From positions 1 to 7,435 of the forward strand of contig JAKAWO010000146.1 in the NCBI GenBank assembly GCA_021827255.1: 7,435 nucleotides of DNA, written 5' to 3'. The position numbers and the translations under genes were made by a program. Positions within the stretch are counted from its first letter, which is position 1. Each line of letters begins with the position of its first letter. The notes under the pieces were generated by a model that saw only the letters and a program-made list of their open reading frames with translations, had not been told where the DNA came from and searched no databases. Source of the DNA: Acidobacteriota bacterium. Its GTDB lineage: Bacteria > Acidobacteriota > Terriglobia > UBA7540. Shown in pieces: positions 1-6,065 of the stretch.

Positions 1-70
1 CGGCCTGGCGAGTGCCTGATCCCAGACGCCCGCATGCCCGGATCGAGGATCGGCGACCGGACCGGCTCGC

Positions 71-190
71 ACCCCAATCGCCACCCACCCGTCTCCGCGC
101 CCCTCGCCGCTTGAACCTTGCGCCCCCAACCCTCGCTCAACACCCTTCGCCTGCACTCGCCCTTCGCCCCACCGTGCCATCGCCCCTCCC
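71..190 (+). terminator. Possible Rho-utilisation (C>G bubble) tract
   Basis: Counting by hand over these 120 bases gives 69 C and 17 G, against a roughly balanced C and G content elsewhere in the window. Long C-rich, G-poor, poorly structured RNA is the known hallmark of Rho-loading sites. The tract lies on the + strand upstream of the first gene, where a transcript arriving from the left would need to end. No hairpin plus T-run was seen nearby. This is inference from composition only; it could also be decayed coding sequence or the bottom strand of an unrecognised gene. Confidence 0.3.
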
Positions 191-202
191 ACGAACTCGA
201 CT

Positions 203-229
203 TTGACGCTACCGCGCGCGTCCTAGAAA
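203..229 (+). promoter_or_regulatory. Candidate sigma-70-like promoter for the TPR gene
   Basis: TTGACG (203-208, five of six matches to the -35 consensus) is followed after 15 bases by TAGAAA (224-229, four of six matches to the -10 consensus). Spacing is shorter than the usual 17. A second TTGACG at 241-246 has no good -10 partner at the right distance. A start from this promoter would give a leader of about 90 bases containing the inverted repeat at 276-296. Weak evidence. Confidence 0.25.
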
Positions 230-275
230 GCGGCATTGTATTGACGACCCAGGAGTGATAAGGTGCGTTCTGGCT

Positions 276-296
276 TGCTCAGGGGTGGGTTGAGCA
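276..296 (+). promoter_or_regulatory. Inverted repeat / leader hairpin before the TPR gene
   Basis: TGCTCA (276-281) and TGAGCA (291-296) are perfect reverse complements around a G-rich nine-base loop, GGGGTGGGT. A T-G wobble at 275/297 can extend the stem. A second short hairpin, CGGA-ccg-TCCG (298-308), follows directly, and the ribosome-binding site starts five bases later. The element could be an operator for a dimeric regulator or an RNA structure in the leader. No known regulator site was recognised. Confidence 0.3.
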
Positions 297-312
297 GCGG
301 ACCGTCCGATCG

Positions 313-319
313 AAGGAGG
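313..319 (+). promoter_or_regulatory. Strong Shine-Dalgarno of the TPR gene
   Basis: AAGGAGG is a full-strength match to the anti-Shine-Dalgarno, five bases before ATG 325. It fixes the start of the TPR gene and is the best ribosome-binding site in the window. Confidence 0.85.
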
Positions 320-324
320 ATTTT

Positions 325-1395
325 ATGCGCCTCCGCCGTTGGCGAATATCTTCGTCTGATCTTCTCACCATGCTGTTTTCCTTAGTGATCTTTGAGCTGG
401 CGCCGTTTCCGGCTCGCGGCGAAAGGCTTGGGATTCTGGAGCCGCGACCCTCGGGCAGGACTGTAGATGTGGAGGGGCACGTCCGAACCGTGCAAGGAGT
501 TGCTGCGCCCATCGGGACGATGGTGGTCCTGGAAACCTTGACCGGCGAAGTCGCGGCCCAGCAGCCCGTGGATTCAACCGGAGCATTCGATATTCAGGAT
601 GTGCTCAAGACAAAGTACGTCCTGAGCATCAAGGTGAAGGGTTTCCAGCCGTATGAGCGGCAGATTAATCTGGCCTACGGCGGGGACCAGTATTTTCTGA
701 ATATCGAGCTTTCACCGACCTCTGCCGTGGTGCATCGCCCGCCTCCGGCCTTAACGGATGAGGAGGCGCCAAAAGCGGCCCGGAAGGAATTGAAGAAGGG
801 CCAGCAAGCTCTTAACAAAAAACAGGTGCGGAAGGCGGCGCGCTTTCTCGAGGCGGCCGTGAAGGATTTTCCCTGTTACGCGCGCGCCCAGACGGATCTC
901 GGCCTCACGCTGAGCACGATGCGCAAATTTGCGCCCGCCGAGAAAGCGCTGCGAAAGGCGATCCAGTGCGATCCAGGATTCCTGGAGTCCTATACGGTGC
1001 TTGGCCAGCTCTTGAACGCGGAGAACCGTTATCACGACAGCGAAGCCGTCCTTCAGGAGGGGCTCCGATTGTCCCCCGGATCGTGGCAATTCTATTACGG
1101 ATTGGGCGTGGCGGAGTTTGGTCAAGGCAAATACCAGGCGGCCATCGGGCAGTTTCGGAAAGCAGAAGGGATGACGCCGCCTCCACCACCCGAAGTCCAC
1201 CTCAAGCTGGCGAACGCCTATGTGAAGCTCGAGTCTTTCGACGATGCCTATCGCCAATTGGACGCTTACCTTCAGGCAGCACCGCGCGGCCCCTTCGCCG
1301 CCCGGGCCAAGCAAGTCATGCGGCAGATGAAAGCCGCGGGCGTCCTGCACCAACCCTCCGCCGGGGGTGATGGACCTCCGCACCCGCCGCAATAA
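325..1395 (+). CDS. Exported carboxypeptidase-regulatory-like and TPR repeat protein
   Basis: This 356-residue protein has an Arg-rich N-terminus and a hydrophobic stretch (about 13-27) ending in FPA, read as a Sec signal peptide or N-terminal anchor. Residues about 48-130 look like a carboxypeptidase-regulatory/transthyretin-like beta-sandwich (VEGHV...G.....V.L...G....Q..D..G.F.I.DV....Y.L.IK..GF). After a Lys-rich linker come five TPR units, with terminal prolines at 183, 217, 251, 285 and 320, an almost exact 34-residue period. The tail is Pro/Gly-rich. TPR arrays bind protein partners, and such proteins are common in Acidobacteriota envelopes; the partner here is unknown. Cysteines 184 and 215 sit near the starts and ends of successive repeats. 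The ATG start is set by the AAGGAGG site. Domain calls are by eye; I infer a periplasmic scaffold rather than an enzyme because no catalytic motif is visible. Confidence 0.88.
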   Translation: MRLRRWRISSSDLLTMLFSLVIFELAPFPARGERLGILEPRPSGRTVDVEGHVRTVQGVAAPIGTMVVLETLTGEVAAQQPVDSTGAFDIQDVLKTKYVLSIKVKGFQPYERQINLAYGGDQYFLNIELSPTSAVVHRPPPALTDEEAPKAARKELKKGQQALNKKQVRKAARFLEAAVKDFPCYARAQTDLGLTLSTMRKFAPAEKALRKAIQCDPGFLESYTVLGQLLNAENRYHDSEAVLQEGLRLSPGSWQFYYGLGVAEFGQGKYQAAIGQFRKAEGMTPPPPPEVHLKLANAYVKLESFDDAYRQLDAYLQAAPRGPFAARAKQVMRQMKAAGVLHQPSAGGDGPPHPPQ

Positions 1396-1420
1396 GCGTG
1401 GAAGTTCCCAATCTTGCTTG

Positions 1421-1438
1421 AAGGGCGAATAAGGGCGA
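1421..1438 (+). repeat. Tandem 10-bp direct repeat in the intergenic gap
   Basis: AAGGGCGA occurs at 1421-1428 and again at 1431-1438, exactly ten bases apart, so both copies face the same side of the helix. It lies between the TPR and S55-like genes. It may be an operator-like element or chance; no promoter with good spacing was recognised beside it. Confidence 0.3.
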
Positions 1439-1462
1439 GGGTAGCCACCAGCGGAAGGTGTG

Positions 1463-1488
1463 GGTTGCGGCGCCCGAGGTCTGCAACC
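1463..1488 (+). promoter_or_regulatory. Hairpin ahead of the S55-like gene
   Basis: GGTTGC (1463-1468) pairs perfectly with GCAACC (1483-1488), and a G-T wobble plus a G-C pair extend the stem inward to eight pairs around a ten-base loop. No T-run follows, so it is a poor intrinsic terminator. It ends seven bases before GTG 1496, where it would interfere with initiation, and so favours the downstream ATG 1550 as the start. It could be a leader or attenuator structure. Confidence 0.35.
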
Positions 1489-1549
1489 TTGACGGGTGAA
1501 GCAGGCATCTCCTAGACTTGAGGTGGGAGCTGGGCTGCGGCGCATCTTG

Positions 1550-3481
1550 ATGAGATTCCTCTGCTTCACTCTGATCACTGGCGTTCTCTTGCTTTCTGCT
1601 TCGTACCTGCCAGGGCAAGCTGGCAGGCCGGGCGATCCCGGGTCGCGGCCGGAAAGTCCTGCGTTTGTGCAACGCCATGCCACGCCTGAATTTTTCCCGC
1701 TCAGCCAAGTGCGACCGGGGCTCAAGGGCATCGGGCGCACGATTTTCGAGGGCAACCAGATTCAGGAATTTCAGGTGCAAATTCTGGGCGTGCTCAAGAA
1801 CGCTCTGGCGCCCAAACGCGATGTGATCCTGGCGCGCTTGTCGGGGGGGCCGCTTGCGAAAACCGGCGTTGTGGCCGGCATGAGCGGCAGCCCCGTCTAT
1901 GTGGATGGGAAGCTGGTAGGAGCCGTGGCCCTGGCTTTCCCATTTTCGAAAGAGCCGCTGGCCGGCATCACACCCATCAAGGATATGCTGGACGTGGTCC
2001 CGAAGACGGTTGGAAATGCAACCAGGGCTTCGGCAGAAGGGCAGCCGGCCCTCATCGCGCCCTTCAAACTCGCCTCCGCTACGGTTGACCCCGAAGGTTC
2101 CACTCGCCTGATTCCGGAGACACCGGTAGGCGAAGGATTCATCTCCGAACTGCAGCGGTTGTTTCCGAAGCCGGACACGGGAACATCATTTTCGGGCATG
2201 GAGCTTCCGCTGCACTTCGGCGGATTCTCAAGCCAAGCGATCGGCGCTTACGCGCCCCTGTTCCAGCGCCTCGGCTTTGAGCCGATGCAAGGCGGCATCC
2301 TGACCGGCGCCGAGAGCGGAGCGGTCAGCAAAGGCGGACCGCAGCCCGGCTCCATGATTGATTTGATGCTTGTGAGCGGAGACCTGAACCTGAACGTGGG
2401 ATGCACGGTGACGCTGCGGGAAGGTAACAACCTTTACGCCTGCGGGCATCGCTTCATGATGACCGGTCCTGCCGACATTCCTTTCGCCCAGTCGAGCGTG
2501 CTGACCGTCATTCCAAGCCTTGCATCCTCAACCAAAGTTGATGCACCCGGACCCCTGGTCGGAGCTATCCGTCAGGATCGCTTCGGGGCCATTTACGGCG
2601 TCGTGGGCGAGAAGGCGCCGACCATTCCGGTCCATATCCAAATGCAATCCACTTTGCATCGCCCGGAGGATTATCACTTCCAGATCGTACAGCAATCCTT
2701 TCTCTCGCCGCTTTTGCTCAACCTGAGCGTGGTTTCAGCGCTCACCAGCACGGAGCGGGCGATCGGCCCCTCCACCTTTCGCATCCAGGGCGCCATTCAT
2801 CTTTCGGACGGCGAATCCGTGAACTTGAATAATATCGTTTCGGGTGAGGTCAGCACGGCGAACATCGTCGGCAGCGCCATTTCCATGCCCCTCACTTATC
2901 TCCTGGAGAGCGATTTCCCGAAGATGAAAATCGACGGTATTGAGGTTACCGTGAAATCGAGCGACGAAAGGCGCGTTGCCACTTTGGAGCAGGTGTGGAG
3001 CTCGCAGCCGGAGGTGCGGCCCGGCGACCATATTGTGCTGACCGGTTTGCTTCGTACGCCTTCGGGAAAAACCCTCAGCGAGCAAATCCCCGTGGTGATT
3101 CCGGCCAGCGCCACGGACAAGGTGCTGTCGTTGGTCGTCGGGAGTGGCTCCGCTTTGAATATGATCGAAAATCGCCTGGCCCCGCTCGCGGCCGGGCCTC
3201 GCAGCCTGCATCAGTTGGTTTACGCGCTGAACCGAATGCGCCGCAACAACCGGCTCTACGTGCTGGTGATGTCTCCGCAGCAGTCCCTGACGCTTCAGGG
3301 CGAGGAATACCCGTCACCGCCGCCCTCCCTGGTGCAGACTTTTTTGGCGAACTCTGCGGTGTCCACCAGTTTTATCTTCAGCGGGACTTCCGTGATCGGA
3401 GACTTCGAGACTCCTCCGACACGTTACTCGATTCAAGGCATGAAGACGTTACAGATTAAGGTGGACACTTCGGGGGTCTGA
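1550..3481 (+). CDS. Exported SpoIVB-like (S55 family) peptidase domain protein
   Basis: A 643-residue protein from ATG 1550; GTG 1496 in the same frame would add 18 residues. I prefer ATG because it gives a compact signal peptide (residues 1-24, cut near PGQA) and because a hairpin abuts GTG 1496; neither start has a clear ribosome-binding site. Residues 54-84 carry the VRPG.KG.G.T.F.G....F...ILGVLKN pattern of S55-type proteins. GMSGSP (110-115) holds the probable catalytic Ser112 and is followed by VYVDGKLVGAVAL. A second motif, YACGHRF (296-302), places the likely catalytic His at 300; Asp91 or Asp343 (in IRQDRFG) could be the acid. GEKAPTIPV (353-361) is also family-like. SpoIVB cleaves an extracytoplasmic inhibitor in sporulation signalling. 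Here the Ser and His motifs are in reverse order relative to SpoIVB. The C-terminal ~280 residues are beta-rich and unassigned. Family is fairly sure; activity and substrate are unknown. Confidence 0.85.
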   Translation: MRFLCFTLITGVLLLSASYLPGQAGRPGDPGSRPESPAFVQRHATPEFFPLSQVRPGLKGIGRTIFEGNQIQEFQVQILGVLKNALAPKRDVILARLSGGPLAKTGVVAGMSGSPVYVDGKLVGAVALAFPFSKEPLAGITPIKDMLDVVPKTVGNATRASAEGQPALIAPFKLASATVDPEGSTRLIPETPVGEGFISELQRLFPKPDTGTSFSGMELPLHFGGFSSQAIGAYAPLFQRLGFEPMQGGILTGAESGAVSKGGPQPGSMIDLMLVSGDLNLNVGCTVTLREGNNLYACGHRFMMTGPADIPFAQSSVLTVIPSLASSTKVDAPGPLVGAIRQDRFGAIYGVVGEKAPTIPVHIQMQSTLHRPEDYHFQIVQQSFLSPLLLNLSVVSALTSTERAIGPSTFRIQGAIHLSDGESVNLNNIVSGEVSTANIVGSAISMPLTYLLESDFPKMKIDGIEVTVKSSDERRVATLEQVWSSQPEVRPGDHIVLTGLLRTPSGKTLSEQIPVVIPASATDKVLSLVVGSGSALNMIENRLAPLAAGPRSLHQLVYALNRMRRNNRLYVLVMSPQQSLTLQGEEYPSPPPSLVQTFLANSAVSTSFIFSGTSVIGDFETPPTRYSIQGMKTLQIKVDTSGV

Positions 3482-3487
3482 AAAGTT

Positions 3488-3504
3488 GGCGCGAAGGTCG
3501 CGCC
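3488..3504 (+). terminator. Stable hairpin just after the S55-like stop codon
   Basis: GGCGCGA (3488-3494) and TCGCGCC (3498-3504) form a perfect seven-pair stem with an AGG loop, beginning six bases after the TGA. An overlapping alternative stem is GGTCGC (3496-3501) with GCGACC (3510-3515). No T-run follows, so this is more likely an mRNA 3'-end stabiliser or a Rho-assisted end than a classical intrinsic terminator. Confidence 0.35.
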
Positions 3505-3554
3505 TCGGGGCGACCATAGCGCGGCCTGGTGGGCGCCCAACAGCAATCGCCATC

Positions 3555-3576
3555 AGGCTCTACGCCTTCCTTTTTC
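3555..3576 (+). terminator. Weak intrinsic terminator candidate
   Basis: AGGC (3555-3558) pairs with GCCT (3564-3567) around a five-base loop, and TCCTTTTTC follows. Flanking CCATC (3550-3554) and GATGG (3577-3581) are also complementary. This is the only pyrimidine/T-run after a stem in the gap between the S55-like and propeller genes. The stem is short, so termination would be inefficient at best. Confidence 0.25.
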
Positions 3577-3597
3577 GATGGGGTGGGAATCGAGGGG

Positions 3598-3635
3598 GGC
3601 TGCCCCGACGGGGCGGCCGCGCGGCGCAAGCGCCG
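3598..3635 (+). repeat. Pair of GC-rich hairpins in the leader of the propeller gene
   Basis: The first hairpin, 3598-3618, pairs GGC-T-GCCCC with GGGGC-G-GCC around a GAC loop: nine pairs, one of them a T-G wobble. The second, 3622-3635, is CGGCG-CAAG-CGCCG with an outer-to-inner GC stem and a four-base loop. They end nine bases before the AAGGGGA ribosome-binding site. A pair of short hairpins between genes is the layout of REP-type elements, but a leader regulatory structure fits as well. Whether copies exist elsewhere cannot be told from this window. Confidence 0.4.
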
Positions 3636-3643
3636 ATGGATCG

Positions 3644-3650
3644 AAGGGGA
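3644..3650 (+). promoter_or_regulatory. Ribosome-binding site of the propeller gene
   Basis: AAGGGGA ends five bases before ATG 3656. Together with the signal peptide that begins there, it selects ATG 3656 over the in-frame ATG 3578, whose extra 26 residues would be translated from the hairpin-rich leader and would push the signal peptide inward. Confidence 0.55.
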
Positions 3651-3655
3651 TCGAG

Positions 3656-5941
3656 ATGAAATTGAAATGCCTGATTCTGGCCATGCTGGTCGCGACCGTC
3701 CCTCTAGGGGCGGTTCAGACCGGCGTCTGGCAAATGAGCGCTTTCAACCAATTTATTAAAGGACGCCTCGTCGGACTTTCGCTGAGCGACCAGGGTGAGC
3801 TTCGCTTGGCGCCGGCGCCGCAACTGGTCTTTAACCCCGACCAAGCCTTGGTTCTCTCGCTCGCTGCCGGCCGCCATCGCACCCTCTATCTTGGAACCGG
3901 ACACCAAGGCAAAGTTTTTCGCGTGACGCCCGACGGTAAATCCTCCTTGATCTTTACGGCGCCTGAGCCGGATGTCTTTGCCCTGGCGGTGGGACCGGAC
4001 GGCGCGCTCTATGTCGGGAGCTCTCCGGAGGGAAAAATTTATCGGGTCACCGCAGACGGCAAGTCCTCGGTTTTCTACAATCCGAAGGCGAAATATATCT
4101 GGGCGCTGGCTTTTGACTCCGAGGGCCGTCTCTACGCCGGAACAGGGGACAAGGGCCAGATCTTCCGCATCAGTCCGGACGGGCAGGGCAAGGTTTTCTT
4201 CGCCAGCAATCAAACGCACATTATGTGCCTGGCCTTCGATTCAAAGGGAAACTTGTTGGCGGGAAGCGACCCGGGCGGCTTGATTTACCGCATTAACCCG
4301 GATGGCAAGGGCTTTGTCATTGACCAATCCAACCTTCCGGAAATCCATGCGCTCGCAACCGATGCCCAGGGGAACATTTATGCCGCAGCCTTGGGCACAG
4401 GAGGCCCGCCGGGAATGCTCGGCCTTCCCTCGCCCGGCGTCCCCGTCATGCCGGTTCCAGCTCAGCCAATGATGGTAACGGTCACAAGCGCTGCCACCCC
4501 CGGAAGCACGGCAGGAACCGGCGCGGCAAAGACGCAGAAACCCGCTCCCGCCAAGCCGGCAACTTCGCCCAGCTTCATCCACGCCGCCCCATCGGCGGTC
4601 ATGAGCCCCCTTACCTTCAAGCCCCAAAGTCGTGGAGCAGTGATTCAGATATCTCCTGATTCTACGGCTCAAACCCTCTGGACGTCGCAAACCTCCAGCC
4701 CTTATGGGTTGGCGGTGAGCGGGCGCCAAGTGCTCTTTTCCACGGACTCGAACGGCAAAATTTACGAGCTCCACCCCTCCGAATATGGTCAGGATTTGAC
4801 GCTACTGGCCGAAACTCGTGAGGCGATGGCCACCCGCCTTTTGCTTCAACGAAGCGATCTCTACGTCGCCACGAGCAATGTCGGAAAATTGTTTCGCCTC
4901 GGCGTCGCCGCCGCCATGCAGGGAACCTACGTTTCCCCGGTTAAGGATACGGAGTTCATTTCGCACTGGGGTGGGATCGTTTGGCGCGGCACCTTCCCGG
5001 CTGGCGGCTCAGCCACCTTCTACGCTCGCTCGGGCAACTCACCCCGGCCCGATTCGACCTGGAGCGATTGGACAGGCCCTTACCGCGATCCGAATGGAAG
5101 CCAGCTTGAATGCCCTCCCGCCCGTTACCTCCAGTGGAAGGCTGTCCTCAGCGGCACGGCAAGCGCCGATCCTCGGCTGGATGAGGTTTCAGTCTCCTAC
5201 CTCAATGAAAACTTGCCGCCGCAAATCAATACCGTGAGTGTCAGCACAGCCAGCCAAAGAACCAATCCTGCGGCTGCGCCCTCGCCGGGCCTTGTTCCAG
5301 GGGCGACCGTGAATTTAGGGCCGGGGGCGTTTAGCTTTGCCGCCCCGGCAGCGCCTCAGGCGGCGCCCGAGACCAAAATCCCCTTGACGCTGAGCTGGCA
5401 GGCATCAGATCCCAATCATGACAAGCTCGTGTACTCGGTTTTTGTCCGCTCCACCGAGGAGCGGCAGTGGCACCTCCTCAAATCACGCCTTGGCCAACCC
5501 AGTTATACAATCCCACGCGACGCCCTGCCCGACGGCGAGTACGTCGCTCGAATCGTCGCCTCGGACAGCCCCTCGAACCCGGCCGCGATGGCCCGCCGCG
5601 CGGCCATGCTGAGCGCTCCATTTTGGGTGGATAACACCCCACCAACGGTCAGCGTGATTCAGCGCGCCGTGACAGGCAACCGGGCGGTCGTGCGATTCCA
5701 GGCTGTGGACCCCATTTCCCCCTTGCGGAGCGCCGAGTACAAGTTGGATAGTAGTCATTGGGAAGACATCTTATCTGACGACGGCATCGTGGACTCGCGG
5801 ACCCAGAGCTTCACCCTCCGGCTATCCGGACTTAAACCCGGAGAGCATGTCCTCCTCCTGCGGGCGACTGACAGCGCAGGGAACACCGGCCTCGGTCAGG
5901 CCCTGCTTGAAGTCGCGGGGACTGGAAGGACAAAACCCTGA
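3656..5941 (+). CDS. Exported seven-bladed propeller protein with C-terminal Ig-like domains
   Basis: This 761-residue protein starts with a Sec signal peptide (MKLKCLILAMLVATVPLGAV). Residues 77-416 contain seven units of the type LY.GTG..GK.FR..PDGK (starting near 77, 118, 159, 200, 241, 359 and 402). The first five start exactly 41 residues apart, pointing to a seven-bladed beta-propeller of the NHL/SMP-30/WD40-like class. Blade five is interrupted: residues 247-326 are a Pro/Ala/Thr/Gly-rich insert between IYAAALG and GAVIQISPD. Residues about 430-516 (HWGGIVWRG...YLQWKAVLSG...L..V.VSYLNEN) form a probable beta-sandwich. Two Ig/FN3-like domains follow, about 520-655 (LSWQASDPNHD...) and 656-757 (VDNTPPTVSV...ATDSAGNTG). 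No catalytic motif is visible. Likely a periplasmic or surface binding protein; ligand unknown. It lies between the S55-like gene and the sigma operon, with sizeable gaps on both sides. Confidence 0.88.
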   Translation: MKLKCLILAMLVATVPLGAVQTGVWQMSAFNQFIKGRLVGLSLSDQGELRLAPAPQLVFNPDQALVLSLAAGRHRTLYLGTGHQGKVFRVTPDGKSSLIFTAPEPDVFALAVGPDGALYVGSSPEGKIYRVTADGKSSVFYNPKAKYIWALAFDSEGRLYAGTGDKGQIFRISPDGQGKVFFASNQTHIMCLAFDSKGNLLAGSDPGGLIYRINPDGKGFVIDQSNLPEIHALATDAQGNIYAAALGTGGPPGMLGLPSPGVPVMPVPAQPMMVTVTSAATPGSTAGTGAAKTQKPAPAKPATSPSFIHAAPSAVMSPLTFKPQSRGAVIQISPDSTAQTLWTSQTSSPYGLAVSGRQVLFSTDSNGKIYELHPSEYGQDLTLLAETREAMATRLLLQRSDLYVATSNVGKLFRLGVAAAMQGTYVSPVKDTEFISHWGGIVWRGTFPAGGSATFYARSGNSPRPDSTWSDWTGPYRDPNGSQLECPPARYLQWKAVLSGTASADPRLDEVSVSYLNENLPPQINTVSVSTASQRTNPAAAPSPGLVPGATVNLGPGAFSFAAPAAPQAAPETKIPLTLSWQASDPNHDKLVYSVFVRSTEERQWHLLKSRLGQPSYTIPRDALPDGEYVARIVASDSPSNPAAMARRAAMLSAPFWVDNTPPTVSVIQRAVTGNRAVVRFQAVDPISPLRSAEYKLDSSHWEDILSDDGIVDSRTQSFTLRLSGLKPGEHVLLLRATDSAGNTGLGQALLEVAGTGRTKP

Positions 5942-6065
5942 ACGGAATGCCGGATGGGCGAGCTGGCACCGGCCCGGGGCGGATCTCCGAACGCCGGGAT
6001 ACAACTTCGGCACAAACCTCCGCATCACAAAAAGCGAGTCTGGGTGCGGCCCGTAGCGTGGACCC
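5942..6065 (+). other. Gap before the sigma operon
   Basis: This gap of 124 bases should hold the sigma operon promoter. I see a loose GCCGG (5949-5953) to CCGGC (5969-5973) pairing with a 15-base loop and no T-run, so no intrinsic terminator for the propeller gene. AAC (6003-6005) with CGCATC (6021-6026) faintly resembles an ECF-type promoter, but the match is too weak to call. Confidence 0.4.

Larger units (their letters stand above)
1..324. other. Non-coding leader region, no supported gene
   Basis: I see no convincing gene here. The first ~190 bases have open frames on the + strand, but their translations are Pro/Arg-rich and low in complexity, as expected from C-rich DNA, and none shows a recognisable domain. 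The left part (71-190) is very C-rich and G-poor. The right part (about 200-324) looks like the promoter and leader of the TPR gene: two TTGACG boxes (203-208 and 241-246), an inverted repeat at 276-296, a small CGGA/TCCG hairpin at 298-308 and a strong ribosome-binding site. The 3' end of an upstream gene may lie just outside the window. Confidence 0.6.

Noticed and set aside
1..114. Frame-1 translation with CLIPDARMPG, reminiscent of the phosphorylation-site motif of a response-regulator receiver domain
   Set aside because: The similarity stops after ten residues, no frame continues the receiver fold, and the edge of the window prevents a test. Probably chance; a decayed regulator cannot be excluded.
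12..206. GTG-started 64-codon frame, Pro/Arg-rich
   Set aside because: Composition is what C-rich DNA gives in any frame; no ribosome-binding site or domain.
751..1755. Long antisense frame of 334 codons opposite the TPR and S55-like genes
   Set aside because: It runs across two well-supported genes and their gap, shows no domain, and is typical of antisense open frames in GC-rich DNA.
3578..3655. 26-residue N-terminal extension of the propeller protein from ATG 3578
   Set aside because: It would be translated from the hairpin-rich leader, lacks a ribosome-binding site and buries the signal peptide that starts cleanly at ATG 3656.
5949..5973. GCCGG/CCGGC pairing as a terminator of the propeller gene
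   Set aside because: Five pairs with a 15-base loop and no T-run; not distinguishable from chance in GC-rich DNA.
6003..6026. AAC...CGCATC as an ECF-type autoregulated promoter of the sigma operon
   Set aside because: The match to AAC/CGTC-type boxes is partial, and another equally poor pairing exists nearby; not callable without transcript data.
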